DNA of 64,000 bases from assembly GCA_024180945.1 (NCBI GenBank), contig JAKSGN010000020.1, positions 62,001-126,000 of the forward strand, written 5' to 3'. Of the stretch, positions 25,401 to 36,779 are shown one piece after another. The DNA is from Macrophomina tecta. Taxonomy: Eukaryota > Ascomycota > Dothideomycetes > Botryosphaeriales > Botryosphaeriaceae. The position numbers and the translations under genes were made by a program. The notes beneath the pieces are model-generated. The model made no database searches and had not been told where the DNA came from. It saw only the letters and a list, made by a program, of their open reading frames with translations. How positions within the stretch are numbered: the stretch's first letter is position 1; each line of letters opens with the position of its first letter.

Positions 25401-25625
25401 GGCTCCCCAAGTCCGACCGTGCCATGCTTTTCCGCGTTTGGACTGGGTGCTTTTTTTTCTTATTCTTCCCATCTATTTATTCAGAACATGACTGATGTGT
25501 CCCTCCATCAACCTGTCGGCTCGTCATTTATACCGCTGCACAGCCCCTCCGCTGAGCACCATCTGAGACGCCGCCTTCAGCAAGCTGCCTAGGCATCAAC
25601 TTCTCCGCCCGCTCTTTCGTTGGCC
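22457..25625. other. 3.2-kb region without a recognised gene
   Basis: Contains the promoter of the CDF gene at its left and the 5' flank of the MFS gene at its right. Reading frames of 60-160 codons on both strands (for example 23133-23609 plus, 23566-23877 minus) show no domain, signal peptide or intron structure I trust. A TATA-like GGTATATAGA lies at about 23170 and a GAT microsatellite at 24256-24280. It could hold a decayed or lineage-specific gene; nothing can be asserted. Confidence 0.45.
24256..24280. repeat. (GAT)n microsatellite
   Basis: Eight GAT units in a row in intergenic DNA. Confidence 0.9.
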
Positions 25626-27380
25626 ATGGCCTCGCCGCCCGAGAAACAGGAAACTACCGAGAGGCTCAGTGCTCCCGCGCCCTCGGAGTTAGAGCGCGGC
25701 GGCGCAACTCCAAACTCGGATGAGTTCATCCTTGCTAAGGATGGAACTGTACTGGTTCCCCAACCATCTTCCAGTCCAAATGACCCACTCAACTGGAGTT
25801 GGGCCAAGAAGCACATCGTCCTCTGCGCCCTGATCCCGGGCTGTCTCCTTTCGGACTGGGCATTGACTTGGGGTTCGGTGTTGTTCCAATTGCAGGCGCC
25901 AGAATGGTGAGTAACTCATCGCCGCTTCCTCCCTTCTGCTGACTATGAACTCGTGCTTACCACTCGCCTACAGGCACATGTCCGTCACTGCCGTCTCGCA
26001 ATCGATGAGCCCCGGAATCTTTATGCAAGGCCCTGGAGGTATTTTAGCCGTGCCTCTGTGCCAGCGTTACGGGCGGTAGGACCACACCTCCGTTGAGATT
26101 GGATTTTACTCATCGTGAGACAGTCTCCCGGTACTTTTCTGGTCGCAGCTACTGTCCCTGATCGTGACCATCGGAGCCACTTTCGCGGACAGCTATGCCT
26201 CGTTCACAGCCATGCGTACTCTGCAAGGTTTCTTCGGCGCCGCTCCGCAAGTAATCGGCCTCTCAATCATCCACGATATGTTCTTCTTCCATGAACGCGC
26301 CCGCAAGATCAACATTTGGGCAGCTTCGTTCCTCATCGGCCCTTACCTAGGCCCCTTCTTCTCCAGCCTTCTCGTCACTAAGCTCAACTGGCGCCAAGAT
26401 TTCGGCGTTCTAGCCGGCTTTTACGGCCTGAGTCTACTAATGGTCGTCCTACTGGGCGATGAGACGCTCTACGACCGCAATGTCGTGGCCGAGAAGCCTA
26501 AAAATAAATCGATCCTCAGACACCTCTCCTTACTGTTCGGAATTGAGGGTGCGCGTGTGGGCGGCCGCCCTGGGCTTTGGACTGTCACAAAGCACCAATA
26601 CTCCCTCCTTGCGCGGCCCTACCTCTTCGCTCCGAGTAGGTCACTTACCCTCTACCTTAGGCTGCAACCCACTAACCGCCACACCAGCCGCCTTGTTCGT
26701 CATGCCATTGACAATGTGGACTATTGGTCTTGTCAGCACCATATCACAATTCGTTCTGCCCCCTCCACCGCCGATGGGCCCAGGCTACGGGTTCACTTAT
26801 ATTTCACTCGCTATGATACACTTTGCTCCCATGATCGGCACGCTACTTGCAGAATTCTGGGGCCACTGGTTCAATGACTTCATCGCCACGCGCTACATAA
26901 AGCGCCATGGTGGCACCCATATGCCAGAGAACCGTCTCAACGGTGTTTACATCCCCGTCATCATCGGCGTCGGTGGCCTGGTGCTGTTCGGGGAGACGCT
27001 CCAGCACCATTTGACGTGGGTAGGACTGGCATTTGGATGGGTACGTTTTCTGTTCTCTGCATGATTCAACAGCTGCTCATCATCTCAAGGGAATGACTTG
27101 CTTTGCCACCCTTGGCGGCATGACCGCCATCTCTGCATACGTGCTCGACTGCTTCCCGCACCATGCCGCCCCGGCTTCTGCCTGGATCAACTTCTGGCGC
27201 GTCATCGGTGGTTTTACCGTCACCTATTTCCAGATGGACTGGGTCAGCCTCAATGGTCCTGCTGTTACTTTCGGATGTCAAGCCGCAATCATTGCCGGGG
27301 CCACTGCCGCGGTCACGGTGACGCAGGTCTGGGGTGAGAGGTGGAGGGCCAAGTGGCCGGCGCCGGCGGCGGAGAATTGA
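25626..27380 (+). CDS. MFS transporter (DHA1-like drug/solute:H+ antiporter type)
   Basis: Five exons read by hand: 25626-25906, 25974-26075, 26124-26635, 26688-27040 and 27090-27380, giving 512 residues with continuous frame. Introns are 67, 48, 52 and 49 nt, all GT..AG. A hydrophilic N-terminus carries NDPLNWSWAKKH, the pre-TM1 motif common in fungal DHA1 carriers. The conserved loop 2-3 motif appears as CQRYGRLPVLFW, formed exactly across intron 2, which supports that join. Membrane segments continue to the end, with AEFWGHWFNDF in the second half. The protein is a plasma-membrane proton-coupled exporter or importer; the substrate is not visible. The ATG at 25626 lies in a good context (GGCCATGG). 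The neighbours give no pathway hint. Confidence 0.92.
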
Positions 27381-28293
27381 GTACCAGACTACATTCAGTC
27401 GAGCTTATGGAATAAAGGATGCAATCGAGAGGAAATGTGGGTCACCAAATATGGGCTTGGGATAGTAAGTGGGGAGTGGAGCGCTCGCCTGTAGTTTGCG
27501 GAATATAGTATCCTCGGCCTGCTAAGAAAAGTGAGAAAATGGGCATGCAGAATAGTGTTGGTATGCTCGCTTAGAATGGATCGGCTTCTTGCCGAATATG
27601 GAATCCGTTCCTCGTCAAGAGGATTCACTAGTATCTGGCGCTCGTTAGGGCCTTATTTTCTGCATACGGATAGCTGATTAGGCTCATGGCATACGCACAT
27701 TGCATGTAAGGACTTACATGTGCTGTGGTAAAGATACATCCCCACGGAGATTTCCATTCTGCCAAGTTCGTCACACCCCTCCTCAAAAGAGGCTGTGCTT
27801 CCGTTTTTGCCTCCTTGCATTTTCGATCCCGTGTGTCTGGTTCCCCGCATTCCCAGAACGCACCCTGACAGGAGCTTGCCACTAGGCTACTTAGTCTATA
27901 GCAAACGTTTGCAAACGGAAAGATGTATATATCGCCGGCCCTTTGGGCGTCGGTTGCTCGTAGGGTACCGTGGGATAGTCCCGAGTTGAATTGCCGCACC
28001 TGTATTTTGCTATGAAGCACACTCCGAGTCGGCAATATTCATTCAAAGGAGTTTCCGCATGCGGAAAACGTCTAAATAGGAATCCTCAGGCACGCTCAGA
28101 GCCGCGTGGAGTCTAGGTTGCTGACGTATAGACTAGAATTTTCACCTAAACATCAGAGACGTGCTACTCTCGTTGATATAAGAGCACTGGGGTTTGCACG
28201 ACTTGTCCCAATATCACCGTCTTCCAGGGCAACCACCACAACAATCACATCCTCCCATCGCTGCAAAGAAGACAGAACCCCAAAAGCCAAAAA
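27381..28293. other. intergenic region between the MFS and repeat-protein genes
   Basis: Holds the 3' flank of the MFS gene and the promoter and 5' UTR of the secreted repeat protein; a TTGATATAAGA element at about 28172 is a possible TATA box. No gene seen. Confidence 0.5.
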
Positions 28294-28906
28294 ATGCTCT
28301 ACTTCATCCTCCTCCTCATCTCATTTCTCAACACAGCACTTGCCGCCAGACCCAAGTGCTCGCCTCAATACTCTGCTATCGCCAACTACATTAACGACTA
28401 CGAGCCCGCCGTCGCGTGGTGCTCCCGCAAGATTGCCGGCCGCACCAGCACTGTGACAGTCACGCAAACCATCCGCCGGCAGCAGAAGCGCGAAGCAGCC
28501 CCAACCAGCGCCCCTGACGATGCCGTCCCAGCCAACCTCTTCACCTATGCCGCCAGCCACAGCAAGCCGCGCCCAAACAACGACGACGCCAGGCAGCTCG
28601 CCCGCCCGCACGTCCAAGCCCCGCGACAGTACAACGCCAACTGGGCGAACTACTACTACAACATGATGCAATCGCAATCCCAGGCCAGCTCGCCGTGGGT
28701 GCGAGCCGTGTGCTCTTGTGTCGTCACGCCAAGCGTGGCAACGGTGACGCGCACATCCACCACCATCGTTGCCGGCTACTCCCCGCTGCCGACAACAAGC
28801 AGCACTCGGCCCCTCTCCTCCTTACCATCATCCACCCGCCCCTCTTCCGCCTACGAGCTACCCCACAACGTCAGAAGCTCGACAACCTCGACGACTTCGA
28901 CCGCCC

Positions 28907-28945
<39 letters not shown>

Positions 28946-29679
28946 CCTCCGTCTATCCCTACTTCCCCTCGACCTCCGTCCGGCCCTCTTCCGCCTATGA
29001 AATACCCAACAGCGTCAGGAGCTCGACAAGCTGGACGGCCTCCACCGCCCGCAGCAGTAGCAGCACTTCCGTCCATCCCTACTTCCCCTCGACCTCCGTC
29101 CGCCCCTCCTCCGCCTATGAAATACCCAACAGCGGTAGGAGCTCGACGACGTCGGCAGCCTCGACCGCTCGCAGCAGCAGCAGCAGCAGCAGCGCCGCCT
29201 CTGTCTATCCTCACCTCTCGTCAACCTCGACCCGCCTCCCAACAACCTCCAACCCGCCCCCGGGCCCTCCAACCGCCAACTCGGCGTCCGCGTCCGCGTA
29301 CCTTCCGCCCGCTCCGCCCAGCAGCTCCGCGTACGCCTCCGTCCTCCCGGCCGGCCCTCTGGCCGACAAAAACTGCACGGCCGGCACCTACCAAGGCACG
29401 GGCGCGTGCGCCTGCGAATACATGGTCGTGTGCGGGTACGCGGGCAACTGCGGCGCCGCGAGCGAAGCGGTCACGTCGAGCGCGGCGACGTGGCAGCAGT
29501 GCGCGCGGACGTGCGACGACAACAGCGCGTGCAGCGCGTGGACGTACAGCGTCACGTCCGCCGCGTGCACCGAGGTGGTCGATCCGAACTGCGACACGAG
29601 CGGGTTCGTGTCGATTGCGGCGGGCGATAGTGTGCTGGGGGTGTATGCCGGGGGCTGTGTTGGCGTGTGTTTGATTTAA
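28294..29679 (+). CDS. secreted Ser/Thr-rich repeat protein with Cys-rich PAN/apple-like tail
   Basis: Single exon, 461 residues. An N-terminal signal peptide (MLYFILLLISFLNTALAA) ends at a likely Ala-X-Ala site. A KR pair near residue 66 could be a Kex2 site. Residues ~179-309 are three tandem units of about 40-48 residues beginning STxxRPSSAYEIPNS and ending in poly-Ser and VYPYFP, followed by a degenerate fourth. The Ser/Thr/Pro content suggests heavy O-glycosylation. The last ~110 residues are Cys-rich; ATWQQCARTCDDNSACSAWTYS reads like a PAN/apple fold, known for protein or carbohydrate binding. No GPI signal is apparent. It is probably extracellular or in the cell wall. No known family is recognised for the whole; a role as an adhesin or effector is speculation. 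Confidence 0.82.
28828..29220 (+). repeat. in-gene tandem repeat, three units (141, 120, 132 bp)
   Basis: Units at 28828-28968, 28969-29088 and 29089-29220 share the RPSSAYE core and the poly-Ser segment; a decayed fourth unit begins at 29221. The lengths differ by multiples of three, so frame is kept. Unit 1 contains an (AGC)n run. Confidence 0.88.
28911..28943 (+). repeat. (CAG)11 microsatellite coding for poly-Ser
   Basis: Eleven perfect CAG units inside the coding region, read in frame as AGC (serine). This is a likely length-variable site. Confidence 0.92.
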
Positions 29680-29732
29680 TTTGGGCCTGGACGTCAGTTG
29701 GGAAGGAAGAGGTGTGGTTGGAGTGGGATAGG

Positions 29733-29733
<1 letters not shown>

Positions 29734-29764
<31 letters not shown>
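29734..29764. repeat. (TG)n microsatellite
   Basis: About 15 TG units, 55 bp after the stop codon of the secreted repeat protein. Confidence 0.95.
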
Positions 29765-29768
<4 letters not shown>

Positions 29769-29879
29769 TTATGGGATAGTTATTTTTGTTTTCTTTGTCG
29801 CCGATACCAGAAATTCAATCTCCCTATTATTTTTGCACCCCCCTCCCGCTCACACGCGGTCTTTTCATTGTTAACGGGG

Positions 29880-31710
29880 TTAAGACGTCGCCTGTATCCC
29901 CACGCCCTCGACCCTCCTCCCCTCGACAAACATGACCGGCGGCGTGAAATTCCGCTTCCCATGCACGACATACGTCCCCACGCTGATGACTATCACCCCC
30001 GCCCAGATTGCCGGCGCCCAATTGGCGTCGGCGGTGGTGACGGGCGTCGAGGTGGGAAAGCAGCTGAAGACGATGACGAAGAAGGAGTAGCAGAAGGCGA
30101 ATGCGTTGACCGGCAATCCGAGCTTGCCGAGCGACCAGCGCGCCGGGGGTAGAGGTTGGTGCTGCAGACGCCGCAGCAGGACGCAGCCGATGGACAGCAT
30201 GTAGGTGGAGAGCAGCGCGAGGAGCGAGAGCGACACGATGATGTTGAAGGCGAGGGTCGAGCCGAGGTTGACAAGGCAGAGGATGCCGGCGCCGACGGAG
30301 GAGAGGTAGACGGCGTTGAAGGGGATGTCATATTTGCGGTTCATCTGCGGAGGGCGGGCGTCAGGGCTTTTCCGGGCCGGTGGAGAGGAGGGAACAGCGG
30401 GCTTAGCTTACGTGCGAGATCCAGCTGGAGAAAGGGAAGCCTTTGTCGCGAGAGAAGGCCCAGAGTTCTCGAGATACGGTGGCGAGAGTGGTAATGTTGC
30501 CGGCGAAGATAAGGAGGAGGAGGACGATGGTCAGGAATAGGGCTACGCCGGTTGAGCCAGTGTTGTTGAAGAGATTGAGATAGGGAGCATCCGCCTCCAG
30601 TGTGGCCTCGAGAGATCCGATGCCGAAGAGCATTGTGATGAGCATGATGATCCCGAGGAAGACATTAATCACGTAGGACCACCACATGGCGCGCGGGACA
30701 ATCCAGGAGGCGTCTTCAACTTCCTCGGCTGCGAAGACAGTCAGTCAGTACATGTCAAAGTTGGAGACCGCAGTCAATAACCCACAGATATGGACAATGC
30801 TGTCAGAACCCAGGTTGCAGTACATGACAGTCACTTGACTGATCAAGCAAGCAGTGCCCATGTTGCTCCATCCTCCGCTATTCACAAATTCGGTAAAGAC
30901 CTCTTTTCCAGAGTTTAGCGGGCGGCACATAGCCCAACAGATGATCATGATGACGAAGAAGCCGATGATGTGCGCAAACAGTGATGCCGTCTCCAGCGCA
31001 GGTAGAGATGCAGCGCCCACTGTATTGAAGAAGATGGTAACCACAATCAGCGCCAACATGATGAGCGTATATTGCCAGTTGGTGAAGCCGAATTCCGGCG
31101 AGACGACCTCGGCACAGATCTCGATGAGCGTAGCGCACACGAAGCAACTGGAGGCGAAACTCGCCAGCCAGCCCAGGGTCGACATCCAGCCAGCCGAGTA
31201 GCTCAGAAACTTCTGGTACTGCGGCGGCGCAAACTCACTGACCCAGTGGTACTGGCCGCCGGAGGTCGGGGCCATGCTTTCCATCTCGGCAAGAGAGGCC
31301 ACGATGGTCGAGTAGCAGGTCACGGTGCCGATGAATGTCCAGAAAAGGCCGGCGAAGCCACCGTTAATGAAACCGGCGGAGAGTGAACTGGTGCGCCATC
31401 GTTACCCTTGCTGTCCGTGTTTTCTTGACGCGAATCATTTGGTGGGCCGCTTACACCAGGACAAACTCCCATGTTGCCATGTAGATTGAGACGAAACCGA
31501 GGGTTGCCAGGAAGCCAAAATTCCTCTGTCGCCCGGTCAGCTGAAGCCGACACCTCCCCATGCGGCGGGCGTTCTTCATACTTTGAATTCCTGCTTCTTG
31601 CCCAGGCGCTGCATGTCGCGCACGTCGTTCGCGGTGTCGCCCCAGCCGCCATCTCCGATCACCTCCTCCACCGGGATCTTGTTCTTCTCCGTCATCTGGA
31701 TGTGCGCCAT
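29880..31710 (-). CDS. APC-superfamily permease, ACT family (amino acid/choline/GABA type)
   Basis: Five exons, 31710-31582, 31525-31455, 31387-30786, 30728-30412 and 30344-29880, making 527 residues with frame kept at each join (introns 56, 67, 57 and 67 nt). The features are typical of fungal Uga4/Hnm1-like carriers: a short cytosolic N-terminus, KRNFGFLATLGFVSIYMATWE at TM1, GGQYHWVSEFAP after TM3, the HISEEVEDASWIVPRAMWW motif formed across intron 3, and ISHMNRKYDIPFNAVYL across intron 4. About 12 membrane helices are expected. It imports an amino acid, GABA, choline or polyamine across the plasma membrane; which one cannot be told. The gene converges with the secreted repeat protein, about 200 bp apart. 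The ATG at 31708-31710 was taken because it is the first after the upstream stop-rich stretch and fits relatives in length. Confidence 0.94.
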
Positions 31711-32472
31711 TATGGGAAACGCGCGACCGCACCGGCGAGGGAAACCGCGAGCGAAAACGAGGGTGCAGAAAGAGAAGAGGAAGACGCGCAAGCGAGACAG
31801 GAGCAGCGCGAGTACGCAAGCTACATTTAAACAGCCAAATCTGGCGCCCTCAGTCACCTACCTACCCGGTCATCGGGATAATATACCTGCAGATGAGCGG
31901 CGTTCGGTTAGGCAAGAAGAAGTTAAGCCTCTCTGCCGTCGATAAGGAGCTCGACCAATGGGTGGCTTACGTGCGAGTCGCTTGTGCTGCGCAGGGGGGG
32001 AGATGGAAGGTCTTGCACACGGCGTCGAGGCTCCATGCATCTTTGCGGGAGGCAGTGCCGTGATTTTGGACGCGTCCAGGCCCGCAAACGCGGGTCGGAG
32101 ACGTGCTTGGGGGTTATGCGTGGAGTCTGAGCTCTGCGGGCCGTCGTTGAAGCAAAAGTGGGGGAAGTGGCCTTGCAAGCATTGCCGCTTCCAGGCGCCC
32201 GGCCGGGGTTGGCACGCAGGCTAACGAGCCGCGTAGAGGGAGCACTGGCCTGCTGCCGCTTGACAGGGATCACAGGCTGTTGACAATGGAACGTGTCAGC
32301 CGGTTTGAGACACCGATAGGAAGATGGTCTCGGGAAAACGAATCATTCCATACAGGAAACAGCGCACGGGAAGCCACTGAAGGCGCGGTCATCAATTTGA
32401 TCTGCGACTTGGCACTCGGGTATCCACGTATCCAAACACTTGAAACTCCTATAGGCACCGGTAGTTGCCAAA
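31711..32472. other. permease promoter region and HET-gene 3' flank
   Basis: No gene recognised. It should contain the permease 5' UTR and promoter, and the 3' end of the HET-domain transcript. Confidence 0.5.
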
Positions 32473-34442
32473 CTAAGTTAGATGGATCGCGCGAGCTGCC
32501 TCGAGCCGATGCGCTTCTTCTCCGCGCATGGCTCCTTCGACAAAGCACGCCCCAACCAGCTGGTAGCCCTCTACCGTTCTAGTGTCCCGACGCAGCACAA
32601 CCGGTGCCGGGCATCCTCTCAGGAGCCAGATCTCGTCTCCAACAATCGACGGCGCAGGGACGAGCGCCAGCGGTTCATCCACGCCCTGCGCGACCTGTCT
32701 GCCCGCCGCGTACCGCAGGATGCTCTCCCTCTCCCTCCACGTATACTGGTAGTCGTCGGGGAACGAGGCCTCCCCCGCGTGTAGCAAACTCAAAATTCGG
32801 CCTGGCGTAATGGCTGATAAACGCGGGTGCCGCGTCGTCGACAGCTCTTCCGCCGTCTTCCCCAGCTCCAAATAGTCTGGAGCCTGAGAATCCCGTCTCT
32901 CGCCGTCTTGGGTGCTCCTTGGAGTGCTTCCAGGCCGCTCTCGCGGGAGCCTTGGCGATTGTATTGTAGTGATGCGGTCGATAGGTGTGCCCATGACCAG
33001 AAGATGCGGCGCTCCCCGCCGCGGCTGAGTGGCATGCTGGAACGGGCCACAGGCCGCGAAGTTATTTTGTCGGGTGGGGCCAAATAAGGCCCTTGCGCAG
33101 CACGACCTGGACCAGTCTGGAACCCAGGACGGCAAGCTTGGCATGCGATCCTTGTGGTAAAGGGAATCGCAGACGCCGAGGATGCTGAGATCTCCCGTCT
33201 CTTCGACGACTGCCCGCGCAACGTCTGCGTAGACGATTTCGACTGGCCAAGAATAGTCTGGATTTATGAGTGCCTTTCCATGGGGATGGAGGCCCAGAAA
33301 GGCGTAGATGAAGTCCCGGGGGTTGGAAGTTTTGAAGTGCCCGCTTACAGCGCCGTCTCGCAGGTTGACCAGAAGCGAAGAGAACAGCGGGATCTCGCCA
33401 TGCTCGAAGGAATCCCAAAAGAATGCCATGAAGTTGAGAGAATGCAGGCTAGGCTCTTCGTCGGGGAAATCGCCGGTCTTGCTGGCAGCTTTCTCAAGCT
33501 TTGGGACTAGAAACGTGGCCGACAGGACTCTGTGGAAGTCGTTGGGTGATATCAAGACATCCCCTGCCGCCAAGTAGACTTGTCTCGCCAACAGTACTTC
33601 TTGCACAATCCAGCACCTGCTGAACTGACGATACTGCTCAGAAATAAACTTCAAAGGGAGTCTTGGCAAGCGGAAGCACTCACCACAGGCTGCCGGGCCA
33701 GGAAACGGGAAGTCGAATCGGCAAAGTTGTCAGCGAAGGCGTCCACGCATTTCCGGCAATGACCTTCGTCCTCCGACTGGTCCTCCCCATCCATATCCAT
33801 AACATCGCTGCCCGGCCCCCGCACCGTGCTGTGCCGTGAACATGCACTGGGGAACATGCTTTCCAAATGGGCTCGTATCCTCAAAGCGTCCCTCTGCACC
33901 TCCGCGTGCGCGTCGTTCCGGCTCCGGCGGAAGGCATTGCTCTTTGATGGTGCCCCGAGAACCTTCAGAGTCCCGACGAGGTCTTCCAGATAGCCGTTGG
34001 GTTCACCCGTCCATACCAGCGTCCTTCTTGCCTTGCTGTAAATCTCGCCCATGAGGGTCACCTGATGGCTGCGTTCCAACTCGTCTTCCTGGCTGATGCA
34101 GAACTGGTCGATCCAGAGATATCCGGTGGTGGAGTGTTTCTTCATGTCGGAGAGCACCTTGTCCACGGAGGCGGTAACGGCTAAAGTCCGATTGCCGGGG
34201 AGAAGGCGGATCATGTGCGTCTTGTCGTGACTGCCCCACACGTATGAAATGGCTTCATACGGCGGCGCGTTGTCAAGGCTGCAGTGGACGATTTCATACT
34301 CTATCAGCCACGGCGCGTCTTTCCGTAACGCGAAGTGGGCTGGATACAGCTTGAGGAGGCGAAACTGTCTCCCGTCATCGAGAGGCGCGTGTCGAAATGT
34401 AGAAGTAACGGGAACCGTGGAATGATAAATGGGTATCATCAT
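32473..34442 (-). CDS. HET-domain (heterokaryon incompatibility) protein
   Basis: Two exons, 34442-33684 and 33633-32473, joined in phase 0 over a 50-nt intron (GTGAGT..GAGCAG); 639 residues. The three HET signature blocks are present: PYEAISYVWG (61-70), LWIDQFCISQED (109-120) and RCWIVQEVLLA just after the splice join. Between blocks 2 and 3 there is an acidic insert with DMDGEDQSEDEGHCRKC. The C-terminal half is the variable region usual in solitary HET proteins. Such proteins can trigger cell death after fusion of unlike hyphae, but most single HET genes are untested. No NACHT, WD or ankyrin part is seen here, and no partner gene such as a het-S or pnp-like seed lies nearby. The product is probably cytosolic. 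Confidence 0.92.
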
Positions 34443-35723
34443 GTCGTGATCGTGAAGCCGGGGCGCTGGAAAATCATAGAGCGAACGTTCAATAAAAGGC
34501 CAAAAAAAAAAAAAAAATCAAAAGCAGAGCGGAGAGATTTGTTGCGACGACGCAGCGGGGGCGAGTGCTGCAACGACGGGCTGTTGGGTCTTATAGCCGG
34601 CAGGAGGCTGAAAAGAAGCGCCCTGGATTGGAGCTTGGCACGGCTAAGGCTCCGTGCAAAACGAAAGCGAAATGGCCGAAACGGGTAAGGCAGAGGGAAG
34701 TGGGGTAGCCTTCAGCCGCCTCCACACTCCCATTCGTATGCGCCGCTCACCTATCGCCCGGAGGCCAGCCGGGGCGTGTTCTGGCCCCCAACGGCTTTGC
34801 GATGTATACACACAGGAGCTCGCCGCAAACGATGTGTCATCCGGTAATCCGCTGACTACCGACTCCAGCTGCCTCTTCCGAATGGATTGGCTCCGTCTAC
34901 CGCTCCTCGCACGCAGGACCGCCCCGAACGTGCAATTGACGCAGCATGACCACTCTACATCGGCTACACACCGCCATGTGGCACGATCAACATCACCGCG
35001 CCATTACAAATGCCCCGAAGCGCGTCCTGTGGGCGTGATGTGGAAGTGCCTCGTTCCGATCGGGACCGACCAAAACCATTGAACCCGAACGCGATACCGA
35101 GCTGAACAGGGCGCCGCAGGCAAAGGGCACGCACGGTCATGTGGCCCCGGGGCAGGATCGCAACACTGTGGGACTCGCGACAACGCACTCTTCCAATCAA
35201 GCAGCGTGCGACGCAAGCCATCCTCCGGAACGATGAGGCAGCGGCTGGTTCGGGACGTGTTCGCCATCGTCCCGGCGATCTGGTGTTCGGTTTCGCAACC
35301 CCACTTCCCTTCAGCCTTGCGCGCTGCGCTACTGCTCCCAGCCCGCCGCTAGTCATGGGTGCTATGGAATAAAGAGGGACGCCGTTCCAACTGGCTTTCT
35401 AAACCTACGTCCCACTCGCCGACAAAGAATGGTTCAACCACAACCGAAGTTCTTTGCAGTTGGTGTTACAGGACCGGTCGAGTTGTTTGGAGGTTCGCGC
35501 GAGCACCAAACTCTAGAGGCTTCTTCGTGTTTGCATCTGGTGCTCCAAAAGGCCAAGACTCGCGGTGCTGGGATTTCTGAAGCCCGTCCAAAAGACTTTG
35601 CAGGGCCTTAGAGCACTGTTCCTGAGCTTGCACGGAACGCTGAAGAGCGGCGACCAAGCCGATGTCGAGGGTGGCGTGGCTCCGGATGTCTGCAGCAACA
35701 TGATCGGTCGAGGATTATTGCCC
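34443..35723. other. intergenic region, 1.3 kb
   Basis: Begins with the HET-gene promoter, including an A16 run near 34502-34517. Nothing recognisable in the remainder; reading frames on both strands lack family features. Confidence 0.45.
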
Positions 35724-36779
35724 TCATTCAATATCGGTGCCAAGGGCGGAGTGCGATGCTGCGTTTGAGTTTCCCTCTGGATTCTGGGATGGCTCGGAAG
35801 GACAAATAAAGTTCTCGGCAGCATTCAACAATGCTTCCCAGCGTCGCAGAGGCGCGGACTCCAACATCTTCATTACCATTGGAACAAGATATAGCAGCAA
35901 GCCTACTACGGCGACGGCCATGAAAACGGCAAAGATGTAGAACGAGTCGTGCTTTGAGAGTGGCGCGTCGAGATTCCTACTGGCAACGAACCCGAGATAA
36001 ATTCCGAATCCGACGAGAAACGAGTAGTTCAGCAAGAGCGCCGGAACCTTAGTCATGATGACAGCATTAAATGAGGGGGCTGTCCAACTGTTGGCGTCCT
36101 TGAATTCCGTAATCGAAGCTCTGGCATCTTCAAGTAGTTTCCCAATATCGCCACTGCTGGCTTCAACCCCGGCATTCCAGTGCTTGCGCTTGACTTGTAA
36201 ATACTTCTCGATCAGAACATCGACCTCCCTCCGCTCTTTTTGGCCTCCCGGTCGGCTCAGCCAGTTCTTGAGATCACGCGCCTTAAGAAGAGAACTGATC
36301 TTCTGCCGAAGCAGGCAGGCGTAGAAGACCGATAACCCCGCTGTGACAAGACTGACAACAAATGCGCCCTTCGCAGTCCAGTGTGTTGATTCCAAGTGGT
36401 CCAAGGAGAGTGCTGAAATGTCAATTTGTGCAACGATCGCAGACTGTATGAGATGTCAGCAGGCAAGCTGAGGCTGAAGCAAGACACGTACTGCGACTGC
36501 CAGCATCGTGCAGTCATCAGCCAACGACTTTTTGATCATCATCAAATCCTCATCCACGGATGTGGCAAGAGTATCCCGTATCTGTGAGATCACCTCCGGA
36601 GCGTTCGGGAAGATGAATAGTAGTAGAACAGCGCGGAGAAACCCATATTGACCCCACAAGCTAACGAAAGAGCGCCGAACGCCAGAAAATGTGACCGCTT
36701 CGAATATTGAGTGTCTTAGTTGATCCTGGAGCACGAATAACAGGGATAGAATAGCACTAACAACCCCGAAGGCAGACAT
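35724..36779 (-). CDS. uncharacterised fungal membrane protein
   Basis: Two exons, 36779-36492 and 36443-35724, with a 48-nt intron (GTACGT..CATACAG, phase 0); 335 residues. The N-terminus (MSAFGVVSAILSLLFVLQDQLR) is a hydrophobic helix. A soluble stretch follows (EVISQIRDTLATSVDEDLMMIKK), then a membrane segment (KGAFVVSLVTAGLSVFYACL), a charged region likely to be helical (EVDVLIEKYLQVKRKH), and two further membrane segments (LLLNYSFLVGFGIYLGF and FYIFAVFMAVAVVGLLLYLV). The tail is short and polar. I do not recognise the family. The layout of a few helices with a helical soluble domain resembles the small membrane proteins often found near HET-type genes, but that is only an impression. Confidence 0.75.

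Noticed and set aside
33651..33669. apparent frameshift splitting the HET gene
   Set aside because: Explained by a normal 50-nt intron (33683-33634) that restores frame exactly at the third HET block.
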